Shown here piece after piece: positions 1-5,995 of a DNA stretch of 10,086 nucleotides. The stretch is from positions 53,387 through 63,472 of the forward strand of contig DFQF01000077.1 in the NCBI GenBank assembly GCA_002377645.1, read 5' to 3'. The position numbers and the translations under genes are program-made. The stretch comes from Nitrospinaceae bacterium UBA3496. Its GTDB lineage: Bacteria; UBA8248. Positions within the stretch are counted from its first letter, which is position 1, and each line of letters opens with the position of its first letter. Below the pieces are notes generated by a model. The model was not told the origin of the DNA. It ran no database searches and saw only the letters and a list, made by a program, of their open reading frames with translations.

Positions 1-985
1 TAATATGTTGCTCTCTAGTTTGCAGAGAAAGTCTCAGTGCACTATCTTCATTCGCGTCAATTGAAACTCCAACAATTCGCCCTGGAACAGATCTCTTATA
101 GTGTTCACGAGTTGCAAAAAAAGCCGCATGAGGACCACCAAAACCCATTGGAACTCCAAATCGTTGAGAATTTCCAACTACAACATCAGCTCCAAACTCT
201 CCAGGTGGTTTCAATAAAACCAAACTCATTAGATCAGAAGCGACTGCAACTAGACAATCCTTATCATGTGCTTCTTTTACAAGTTCGGAAAAATCGAAAA
301 TACTACCAGTGGTATTAGGATATTGAATAAAAATACCGAAAGAATTGAATTGACTGAAAGAATCAATACTTCCAACTTTAATTTCTATTCCTTGTGGCTC
401 TGCTCTCGTTCTCAAAATATCAATTGTCTGAGGATGACATCCATCAGAAACAAAAAATATTGGGCTTTCATTTTTAGATAAATTTCTAATCATGGTCATA
501 GCCTCTGCTGCAGCGGTGCCTTCATCTAACAATGATGAATTTGCAATATCCATTCCTGTCAAATCAGAAATCAGAGTTTGGAAATTTAAAAGCGCTTCCA
601 ACCGACCCTGAGATATTTCAGGTTGATATGGCGTGTAAGCAGTATACCAGGCAGGATTTTCTAAAATATTTCTTAAAATTACAGATGGTGTGACACAGTC
701 ATGATAACCCATACCAATCATCGAACGATTGACTATATTTTTTTTTGCAAACAAGCTTAAGTCACTAAGTACCTCTCCTTCAGGGCAACTTTCACCTATT
801 TCAATAGGCATTTTAACAGATATATTATTGGGAACAGTATTTTCTATTAACTCTTCAAGATCAGAGTAACCAAGGAATTCGAGCATATTCAGAATATCAT
901 TGCTGCTAGGACCTATATGCCTTCTTATAAACTCATCTCTTTGTTCTAGAAATTTTAAATCTTTAAATGAATTAGATAAATCCAA
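1..985 (-). CDS. gcvP: Glycine dehydrogenase (decarboxylating), P protein of the glycine cleavage system, N-terminal part
   Basis: The P protein is the PLP enzyme that decarboxylates glycine and passes the aminomethyl group to the lipoyl arm of GcvH. The visible 328 codons are uninterrupted and run off the left edge; the PLP-lysine region is outside. The fragment shows RRHIGPS at residues 21-27, typical of long single-chain GcvP (about 950 aa) rather than split GcvPA. Other family motifs are IGMGYHD (90-96), [19 protein letters not shown] (109-127), [21 protein letters not shown] (within 142-162), HPQT (184-187), [18 protein letters not shown] (274-291) and PGRIVGVS (301-308). The start is TTG at 983-985: no ATG lies in frame near it, AGAGGT sits 7 nt upstream, and later ATGs would remove the RHIGPS segment. 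It lies 32 nt after gcvH. Function is very secure and the start is probable. Confidence 0.96.
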   Translation of the reverse strand, partial: MDLSNSFKDLKFLEQRDEFIRRHIGPSSNDILNMLEFLGYSDLEELIENTVPNNISVKMPIEIGESCPEGEVLSDLSLFAKKNIVNRSMIGMGYHDCVTPSVILRNILENPAWYTAYTPYQPEISQGRLEALLNFQTLISDLTGMDIANSSLLDEGTAAAEAMTMIRNLSKNESPIFFVSDGCHPQTIDILRTRAEPQGIEIKVGSIDSFSQFNSFGIFIQYPNTTGSIFDFSELVKEAHDKDCLVAVASDLMSLVLLKPPGEFGADVVVGNSQRFGVPMGFGGPHAAFFATREHYKRSVPGRIVGVSIDANEDSALRLSLQTREQHI

Positions 986-992
986 ATGTTTT

Positions 993-998
993 ACCTCT
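993..998 (-). promoter_or_regulatory. Ribosome binding site of gcvP that fixes its TTG start
   Basis: On the minus strand AGAGGT lies 7 nt upstream of TTG at 983-985, inside the 32-nt gcvH-gcvP spacer. It is the only good Shine-Dalgarno match next to a possible initiator in the gcvP frame, and it supports the non-ATG start. This is inferred from sequence alone. Confidence 0.7.
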
Positions 999-1017
999 TT
1001 TAAAGCTACACCAAATT

Positions 1018-1407
1018 CTATTTTCCCTCTGCACCAACATAAGAAGCATATTCCTCTCCAGTTAGCAAAGCATCTAATTCAGTAGAATCTGACATCTCTA
1101 CCTTGATTATCCAAGCTTCGTTATAGGGATCAGAATTAATCAATTCTGGTTCTTCTTCCAATCTTGAATTAACTTCAATAACTTTACCGGAAACTGGAGC
1201 ATAGAGATCTGAAACTGCTTTTACTGATTCAACAACACCAAACGTACCACTCGCATCTACGGAAGATCCAATTTCTGGAGCTTCCACGTAAACTACATCG
1301 CCAAGTTCATCTTGCGCATGAGCTGTTATGCCTATAATTGCAATATCTCCATCCACTTTTACCCATTCATGCTCTTTCGAATACTTTAAATCTTCAGGAA
1401 ATTCCAT
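1018..1407 (-). CDS. gcvH: Glycine cleavage system H protein (lipoyl carrier)
   Basis: The H protein shuttles the aminomethyl intermediate from P protein to T protein and then reducing equivalents to L protein, using a lipoyl group on one lysine. At 129 aa it has the usual family length. The N-terminal KYSKEHEWV (residues 8-16) is the family opening. The lipoylation motif [18 protein letters not shown] spans residues 57-74, with Lys63 the expected lipoyl-lysine. The tail [13 protein letters not shown] (91-103) is also typical. The ATG at 1405-1407 is preceded by AAGGAG with 9 nt spacing, the cleanest initiation signal of the three gcv genes. The gene lies 28 nt after gcvT and 32 nt before gcvP, so it is very likely cotranscribed with both. 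No residue looks missing. Confidence 0.98.
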   Translation of the reverse strand: MEFPEDLKYSKEHEWVKVDGDIAIIGITAHAQDELGDVVYVEAPEIGSSVDASGTFGVVESVKAVSDLYAPVSGKVIEVNSRLEEEPELINSDPYNEAWIIKVEMSDSTELDALLTGEEYASYVGAEGK

Positions 1408-1416
1408 AAAGTTTTG

Positions 1417-1422
1417 CTCCTT
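1417..1422 (-). promoter_or_regulatory. Strong ribosome binding site of gcvH
   Basis: AAGGAG on the minus strand, 9 nt before the gcvH ATG, directly after an 11-nt T-run that begins at the gcvT stop codon. It contrasts with the weak context of gcvT, which lacks both an ATG and a clear Shine-Dalgarno sequence. Confidence 0.75.
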
Positions 1423-1424
1423 AC

Positions 1425-1435
1425 AAAAAAAAAAA
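1425..1435 (-). repeat. 11-nt poly-T tract between gcvT and gcvH
   Basis: The plus strand reads eleven consecutive A residues, so the gcv transcript carries U11 immediately after the gcvT TAA (1436-1438). Upstream, CCTT and AAGG in the last gcvT codons could form only a 4-bp stem with an 8-nt loop. That is too weak to call a terminator, but the tract could cause polymerase pausing or slippage. It lies outside coding sequence, so a length error here would not change any protein. Confidence 0.6.
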
Positions 1436-2545
1436 TTAACCTTTATTATAGAAGGGAGTTCTTACTACATTTCCTCTCCTATAACTTCCACGTATATCAA
1501 TTTCTAATTCATCACCTACCAAAGAATTGCCTTTTAAAACATACCCTATTCCTATAGCTTTATTCAATGAAGGACTCATAGTTCCACTCGTTACAAATCC
1601 AATTTCTTCTCCATTATGAAAAATTTTATTTCCTTTCCTCGGAATCCCTCTATCAATCATCTCAAAACCTACCAATTTTCTGCAAACTCCTTCAGAATGA
1701 ATTTTTAATAACTTTTCATACCCAACAAAATCAGGATTGTTTAATTTCACAACCCAGCCCAAACCTGCTTCGTAAGGATTTGTAGATTCATCAATTTCGT
1801 TCCCATATAACGAATACTTCATCTCTGTTCGCAAAGTATCTCTCGCCCCTAATCCGCACGGAGCAATTCCAAATTGCTTGCCATTTTCCAAGAGAAGATC
1901 CCAAACTAGATGTACTGCATTTTCCCCACAATATATTTCGTAACCATCTTCTCCAGTATATCCTGTCCTAGAAATCAAAACAGATTTTTTATCTATTTCA
2001 CATTCCATCAATTCGAAAGATTTTAAATTCTGAAGGCTCACATTATTGGGAAAAAGTTTTTCTAAAACATTTTTTGATCTTGGCCCTTGTAAAGCAATTA
2101 AGCACGTTTCTCCGCTAAAATTTCTAATTTCACAATCAAATTGATTTTTTGATGTGACCCATTCAAAATCCTTCTCAATATTAGAAGCATTCACAACAAG
2201 CATATATTTGGAATCAGAAATTTTATATGCCAAAGCATCATCTAAAATTCCACCATCATCTTTACAGATGAGTGTATACAAAACTCTCCCTGTGGGCAGT
2301 TGTTCTATGTCATTTGTTACTAAAAAGTCTAACATCTTAGTGGCTTCGGGACCTTCAAAAAAAAATTCCCCCATATGACTAACATCAAAAATCCCAACAT
2401 TTTTCCTAACCGAGAGATGTTCAGAATTGATCCCTTGATATTGAACTGGCATTTTAAAACCCGAAAAGGGAACGAGTCTCGCACCAAGTTCAACATGTTT
2501 ATCATATAAATGTGTTTTTTTTGGAGAAATTCGTTTTTCAGTCAA
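1436..2545 (-). CDS. gcvT: Glycine cleavage system T protein (aminomethyltransferase)
   Basis: GcvT is the tetrahydrofolate-dependent enzyme that releases ammonia from the aminomethyl-lipoyl arm of GcvH and forms 5,10-methylene-tetrahydrofolate. At 369 aa it has normal full length. Visible motifs are PFSGFKMPVQY (26-36), IFDVSHMGE (52-60), GGILDD with the conserved Asp pair at 102-103, RTGYTGEDGYEIYCG (193-207), GLGARDTLR (231-239), SLYGNEID (245-252) and VTSGTMSPSL (318-327). The folate-binding N-terminal domain and the C-terminal barrel domain are therefore both intact. The start is TTG at 2543-2545: the frame has a stop at 2567-2569, and only ATT as another marginal initiator lies between. 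The Shine-Dalgarno is weak (AAGAG, 9-10 nt upstream). It is the first gene of a T-H-P cluster, 56 nt after the acyl-CoA dehydrogenase. Confidence 0.97.
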   Translation of the reverse strand: MTEKRISPKKTHLYDKHVELGARLVPFSGFKMPVQYQGINSEHLSVRKNVGIFDVSHMGEFFFEGPEATKMLDFLVTNDIEQLPTGRVLYTLICKDDGGILDDALAYKISDSKYMLVVNASNIEKDFEWVTSKNQFDCEIRNFSGETCLIALQGPRSKNVLEKLFPNNVSLQNLKSFELMECEIDKKSVLISRTGYTGEDGYEIYCGENAVHLVWDLLLENGKQFGIAPCGLGARDTLRTEMKYSLYGNEIDESTNPYEAGLGWVVKLNNPDFVGYEKLLKIHSEGVCRKLVGFEMIDRGIPRKGNKIFHNGEEIGFVTSGTMSPSLNKAIGIGYVLKGNSLVGDELEIDIRGSYRRGNVVRTPFYNKG

Positions 2546-2552
2546 GGAAATA

Positions 2553-2564
2553 ACTCTTAAGAGT
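2553..2564. promoter_or_regulatory. 12-bp perfect palindrome at the expected gcvT transcription start
   Basis: ACTCTTAAGAGT is identical on both strands. It begins 1 nt downstream of a perfect TATAAT, so it would cover the expected start point (about 2559), and it ends 7 nt before the gcvT start codon. The position suits an operator, but no regulator or consensus is recognised. A chance palindrome in AT-rich DNA cannot be excluded. Confidence 0.35.
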
Positions 2565-2565
2565 A

Positions 2566-2571
2566 ATTATA
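2566..2571 (-). promoter_or_regulatory. Candidate -10 element for a gcvTHP promoter
   Basis: The minus strand reads TATAAT, an exact sigma-70-type -10 hexamer, in the 56-nt spacer before gcvT. No good -35 hexamer lies at 16-18 nt; TTGTGC and TTGTGT occur but at 7 and 23 nt. If used, the leader would be only about 14 nt, leaving no room for a glycine riboswitch. In such AT-rich DNA a lone -10 match is weak evidence. Confidence 0.35.
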
Positions 2572-2601
2572 TAAAAAAGCACAATATCTTATAGACACAA
2601 T

Positions 2602-3756
2602 TCAACTAATCGAACGTATTCCTGTTTCAAATCCAGCAATAATAAGTTTTTGAATCTGACTGGTTCCTTCGTATATAGTCGCAATTCTAGCATCTCGCAT
2701 ATACCTTTCAACAGGATATTCATTACTGTATCCCATTCCACCATGAATTTGAATTGCATTATTGGCTGCTTTTAACGCCGATTCCGAACAATAAAATTTA
2801 GCTATTGAAGTTTCGCGTGTATTTTTTTTTCCTGCATTTTTTATTTCACCGGCTTTATAGAGAAGTAGACGACTAGCTTCCACATCAACAACCATTTGTG
2901 CAATTAAATCTTGCACCAACTGACGCGCTGCTATTGGTTTTCCAAAAGTATGTCGTTCTTTTGAAAATAACACTGAAGACTCAAGAGATGCCTGTGCAAT
3001 ACCTAAACAACCGGCAGCAACTGAGTATCTCCCATTATCTAGAGCGCTCATAGCAACTTTAAATCCATCACCGACTTCACCTAAAATTGCATCCTCTGGA
3101 ATTTCAACATTTTCCATAAAAATTTCTGCTGTATTAGAACTTCTTAGGCCTAATTTTCCATGAATATCCTTCGTTGAGAAACCATCAGTTTGTGTTTCAA
3201 CTAGAAAAGCAGTCATTCTTCGAGGATTATCTTTTTCTGTTTGTGCTATAACTAAAGCAATATCTGCAACACCACCGTTACTAATCCAAATTTTATTCCC
3301 ATTCAAAATCCACCCATTCTGTGTTTTTCTTGCAAAAGTCTTAATTTGTTGCGCATCAGAACCTGCGTCTGGTTCGGTCAAAGCAAAACAACCAAAATTT
3401 TCAACAGAACATAATTTAGGCAAATAAAGACTTTTCTGTTTTTCAGAACCCCATTTAAGAATCGTCGATGCTACTAAAGAAATCTGAACAGAAAGAACTG
3501 TTCTTACCGAACTACAAGCTTTACTAATTTCTTCATTAATAATTGCATAGGATATATAATCTAGATCTGCTCCCCCATACTTTGAAGGTATTGGTCCTCC
3601 GAACAATCCTAATTGACCCATCTCTTTAACGATTTCCAGTGGGAAACGCTCGTGAATATCATTCTCTCTAGCTACATGGTTAGGTATTTTTTCAGATGCA
3701 AATTGAGAAGCGGTCTCTTTCAGTAATCTTTGCGTCTCGTTAAAACGAAAATCCAT
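2602..3756 (-). CDS. Acyl-CoA dehydrogenase (short-chain / glutaryl-CoA-dehydrogenase-like)
   Basis: A flavoenzyme that introduces a 2,3-trans double bond into an acyl-CoA and passes electrons to electron-transfer flavoprotein. It has 384 aa, the normal length. The helical N-terminal domain is followed by CFALTEPDAGSDA (123-135) and WISNG (157-161) of the FAD and substrate-binding middle domain, then RHTFGKPI (268-275), QIHGGMGY (336-343) and YEGTS (362-366). Glu363 is the expected catalytic base. RTVLSVQISL (85-94) resembles the RSxxSVQSSL segment of glutaryl-CoA dehydrogenase, including its substrate-binding Arg, but the family's upstream Glu appears to be Ser78. The exact substrate is therefore open. 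The ATG at 3754-3756 has a purine-rich GAGAGGAG just upstream. The gene lies 23 nt after the 3-hydroxybutyryl-CoA dehydrogenase gene, which favours a C4 or other short-chain substrate. Confidence 0.94.
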   Translation of the reverse strand: MDFRFNETQRLLKETASQFASEKIPNHVARENDIHERFPLEIVKEMGQLGLFGGPIPSKYGGADLDYISYAIINEEISKACSSVRTVLSVQISLVASTILKWGSEKQKSLYLPKLCSVENFGCFALTEPDAGSDAQQIKTFARKTQNGWILNGNKIWISNGGVADIALVIAQTEKDNPRRMTAFLVETQTDGFSTKDIHGKLGLRSSNTAEIFMENVEIPEDAILGEVGDGFKVAMSALDNGRYSVAAGCLGIAQASLESSVLFSKERHTFGKPIAARQLVQDLIAQMVVDVEASRLLLYKAGEIKNAGKKNTRETSIAKFYCSESALKAANNAIQIHGGMGYSNEYPVERYMRDARIATIYEGTSQIQKLIIAGFETGIRSIS

Positions 3757-3779
3757 TTACTCCTCTCTAATTCTTTAAA

Positions 3780-4640
3780 TCAACTTGAATTATAATTGAA
3801 AAATCCCTTGCCGGTCTTACGACCCAAATGACCTGCACGAACCATTTTTTTCAATAAAAAATTTGGCCTATATCTCGTTTCTCCTAATTCACGATACAAA
3901 GTTTCAGTTTTAGCAAGATGTATGTCTACCCCTATTAAATCAATAAGTTCAAGAGGTCCCATTGGAAGACCTGCTCCCATTTTCATAGCAATATCAATAT
4001 CCTCTGCCGAAGCAAGGCCCTGTGAAAAAACTTCAACTGCCTCATTCAAAAGTCCTGCAAGAACTCTACTTCCTATCCCAGCAGGACTATCAAAATTCGC
4101 TACAATAGGTACTTTCTTTAATTCCTTAGCCAATTCTATAGTATCTTCTATAGTCTTTTTTGATGTTTGCAAACCGGGCATAATTTCAACTAATTTCATA
4201 ACAATAGGGGGATTAAAGAAATGAACACCTATTACCTTATCCGCTCTTCTAGTTGAAGAAGCAATTTCAGTTATAGACAGTGACGTGGTGTTACTAGCTA
4301 GAATTGCTGAAGGGGACGCTAAACTATCAATTTCACTGAAGATCTCCTTTTTTATTTTCATATCTTCAAAAATCGCTTCAATTATAAAGTCTGAATCCTT
4401 AACATCTGCTAAACTGACTGAAATTTGAATTTTTTCAAAGATCTTTTCAACTTCAACTGCAGAAATCTTTCCTGCTTCAATTCGAGGCTCTAATCTTTTT
4501 CTTAGTCCTGTCAAAGCAGAAGCAAGAATTTTTTCTTCCGTATCGAACAGAGTGACAAAGATTGAGTTCTGAGCAAAAACTTGTGCGATACCAGCACCCA
4601 TTGTCCCTGCTCCTATAACGGAAACTTTCTTAGGAGTCAT
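3780..4640 (-). CDS. hbd: 3-hydroxybutyryl-CoA dehydrogenase (3-hydroxyacyl-CoA dehydrogenase family)
   Basis: A cytosolic NAD-dependent enzyme interconverting 3-hydroxyacyl-CoA and 3-ketoacyl-CoA. At 286 aa it has the standard stand-alone Hbd/PaaH length. The Rossmann motif GAGTMG (10-15) and an Asp at 33 after the second strand favour NAD. SNTTSLSI (116-123) and HFFNPP (140-145) follow, with His140 and Glu152 twelve residues apart as in the catalytic dyad. The C-terminal domain has GLPMGPLELIDLIG (224-237) and GRKTGKGFFNY (273-283). The segment usually written PGFIxNR reads PAGIGSR (186-192), so the commonly conserved Asn is Ser191. The ATG at 4638-4640 has AAGAGGT 6 nt upstream. It is flanked by thiolase (26 nt) and acyl-CoA dehydrogenase (23 nt), which is strong operon evidence. 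The direction (beta-oxidation or butyryl-CoA synthesis) cannot be read from the sequence. Confidence 0.94.
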   Translation of the reverse strand: MTPKKVSVIGAGTMGAGIAQVFAQNSIFVTLFDTEEKILASALTGLRKRLEPRIEAGKISAVEVEKIFEKIQISVSLADVKDSDFIIEAIFEDMKIKKEIFSEIDSLASPSAILASNTTSLSITEIASSTRRADKVIGVHFFNPPIVMKLVEIMPGLQTSKKTIEDTIELAKELKKVPIVANFDSPAGIGSRVLAGLLNEAVEVFSQGLASAEDIDIAMKMGAGLPMGPLELIDLIGVDIHLAKTETLYRELGETRYRPNFLLKKMVRAGHLGRKTGKGFFNYNSS

Positions 4641-4666
4641 ATGAATACCTCTTATATTCTTTATAA

Positions 4667-5857
4667 TTATCCAATACGTTTAATAACCAAAGCTATACCT
4701 TGACCACCACCAATACAAGCACTTACTACCGCATGCTCTTTACCTATATTCTCCAATGCGTTCATACAGGTTGACAAAATCTTTCCGCCCGTCGCACCAA
4801 CAGGATGTCCTAAAGCAATTGCACCACCACGAACATTTAATTTTGAACGATCCCATTTTAATTCTCTTTCACATGCTATCACCTGTGCAGCAAAAGCTTC
4901 ATTTACTTCTATCAAATCCATATCATCTAACTTAAGATTCGCTTTCTTTAGTGCCATTGGGATCGCTTTTACAGGACCCAGACCCATCAGTTTAGGATCT
5001 ACTCCCGCAGATGCATACCCTAAAATTGAAGCCAAAGGCTTAAGTCCTAATTCTTTTGCTCTTTCTCTAGATGAGACGGCTGTAGCTGAACCAGCATCTC
5101 CCTGACAACAAGAATTTCCTGCAGTCACTGAACCTTCTTTTTCAAAAACAGGACGAAGTCTACCTAGCTTTTCTAAAGAAATATCATAGCGAGGAGTTTC
5201 ATCTTTACAAAAACTTTTCACTTCTCCTTTTCTATTTTTTAACTCAACAGGAATAATCTCATCCTCAAAAAGCCCTGATTCAATTGCATTTGTTGCTTTT
5301 TTTTGACTTTCTAGAGCAAATTCATCTTGTTCTTCTCGAGAAATATTATACTTCTCTACTAAATTTTCAGCAGTACAACCCATCAACTGACCGGACAAAG
5401 GATCCATATAACCATCCTGATAAATAAGATCTATAAATTTCGCATGACCAATTTTTGCCCCCCATCTTGTATCTTTCTGGACATAAGGGACATTACTTGT
5501 ACTTTCTACCCCTCCAGCTAAAACAATATTAGAATCTCCGGCGCGAATCGATTGAGCTGCAAGAGCAATAGTTTTAAGGCTCGAACCACAACGCTTATTT
5601 ACAGTAAACGCTGGAACATTCTCAGATATGCCACTCTGCACAGAAATCAAACGTGCAGAATTAGGACCTACACCTGCCTGCCAACCATGACCAAAAATTA
5701 CTTCATCAAAATTCTCTGGTTGAACATTCGATCTTTTTATTGCTTCTTGGGCAACTAAAATACCTAACTCTGGAGCAGTTTTGTCTTTCAAAGAACCACC
5801 AAAAGAACCAACTGCAGTTCTTACACTACTCAAAATAACTATTTCTTCCGTCGACAT
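4667..5857 (-). CDS. Acetyl-CoA C-acetyltransferase (thiolase)
   Basis: Catalyses the reversible condensation of two acetyl-CoA to acetoacetyl-CoA, or thiolytic cleavage of 3-ketoacyl-CoA. It has 396 aa, the normal length. The nucleophile is Cys90 in NKRCGSSLK (87-95). The second-half motifs are NEAF (319-322), GHP with His351 (350-352) and CIGGGQG with Cys381 (381-387), so the full catalytic set is present. GHGWQAGVGPNSARL (56-70) departs somewhat from textbook biosynthetic thiolases. The CoA-pocket loop after TAGN reads SCCQGDAGSATAV (249-261 approx.) instead of the usual ASGxxDGAAAVV type. The ATG at 5855-5857 has an excellent GGGAGGT 6 nt upstream. It opens the acyl-CoA gene set after a 138-nt spacer and probably starts a transcription unit. 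The gene could be named atoB, phbA or thlA; I leave it unnamed because the pathway direction is unknown. Confidence 0.95.
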   Translation of the reverse strand: MSTEEIVILSSVRTAVGSFGGSLKDKTAPELGILVAQEAIKRSNVQPENFDEVIFGHGWQAGVGPNSARLISVQSGISENVPAFTVNKRCGSSLKTIALAAQSIRAGDSNIVLAGGVESTSNVPYVQKDTRWGAKIGHAKFIDLIYQDGYMDPLSGQLMGCTAENLVEKYNISREEQDEFALESQKKATNAIESGLFEDEIIPVELKNRKGEVKSFCKDETPRYDISLEKLGRLRPVFEKEGSVTAGNSCCQGDAGSATAVSSRERAKELGLKPLASILGYASAGVDPKLMGLGPVKAIPMALKKANLKLDDMDLIEVNEAFAAQVIACERELKWDRSKLNVRGGAIALGHPVGATGGKILSTCMNALENIGKEHAVVSACIGGGQGIALVIKRIG

Positions 5858-5863
5858 TAAGTG

Positions 5864-5870
5864 ACCTCCC
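5864..5870 (-). promoter_or_regulatory. Strong ribosome binding site of the thiolase gene
   Basis: GGGAGGT on the minus strand, 6 nt before ATG. It is the best Shine-Dalgarno in the window, consistent with high translation of the first gene of the acyl-CoA cluster. Confidence 0.8.
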
Positions 5871-5906
5871 TAGCGAACAAATTACTTGTAAATTATTTTG
5901 TACCTG

Positions 5907-5917
5907 CAAGTCACTTG
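5907..5917. promoter_or_regulatory. Short palindrome at the expected thiolase transcription start
   Basis: CAAGT-n-ACTTG is a 5-bp inverted repeat with a 1-nt centre. It begins 3 nt downstream of a candidate -10 at 5921-5926, so it covers the likely start point. A related half-site, ACAAGTAA, lies nearer the gene at about 5882-5889. Operator function is inference and no regulator family is recognised. Confidence 0.3.
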
Positions 5918-5920
5918 GAC

Positions 5921-5948
5921 TTTATAACGAGAACAACTATGAGGTAAA
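5921..5948 (-). promoter_or_regulatory. Candidate promoter of the thiolase-hbd-acyl-CoA dehydrogenase cluster
   Basis: On the minus strand TTTACC (5943-5948) and TATAAA (5921-5926) are separated by 16 nt, giving a plausible sigma-70-type promoter about 60 nt upstream of the thiolase ATG. It lies in the longest spacer of the window (5858-5995), where a new transcription unit would be expected. Each hexamer matches the consensus only partly. Confidence 0.4.
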
Positions 5949-5995
5949 TACGGACTGGAAAAGTATTTCAACAAAAAGATTTATAGTAATTTAAT

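Noticed and set aside
37..481. Overlapping plus-strand open frames of 71-93 codons at the left end.
   Set aside because: They lie antisense to the well-supported gcvP frame, have no recognisable domain, and their composition looks like a reverse reading of that gene.
2572..2600. Intrinsic terminator after the acyl-CoA dehydrogenase (a T6 run follows TTGTGC).
   Set aside because: The upstream bases contain direct TTGTG repeats rather than an inverted repeat, so no GC-rich hairpin forms.
2546..2601. Glycine riboswitch upstream of gcvT.
   Set aside because: The spacer is only 56 nt and AT-rich, too short for even a single glycine aptamer plus expression platform, and no typical conserved core is visible.
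3922..4224. A 100-codon plus-strand open frame.
   Set aside because: It is antisense to the highly conserved hbd coding sequence and shows no family features; the other plus-strand frames at 900-1085, 2154-2378, 5552-5758, 6333-6548 and 7515-7721 are rejected for the same reason.
5060..5115. A compensated double frameshift could explain the odd thiolase loop.
   Set aside because: I translated the other two frames across the segment and neither restores the expected SGxxDGAAA sequence, so substitution is the simpler reading.
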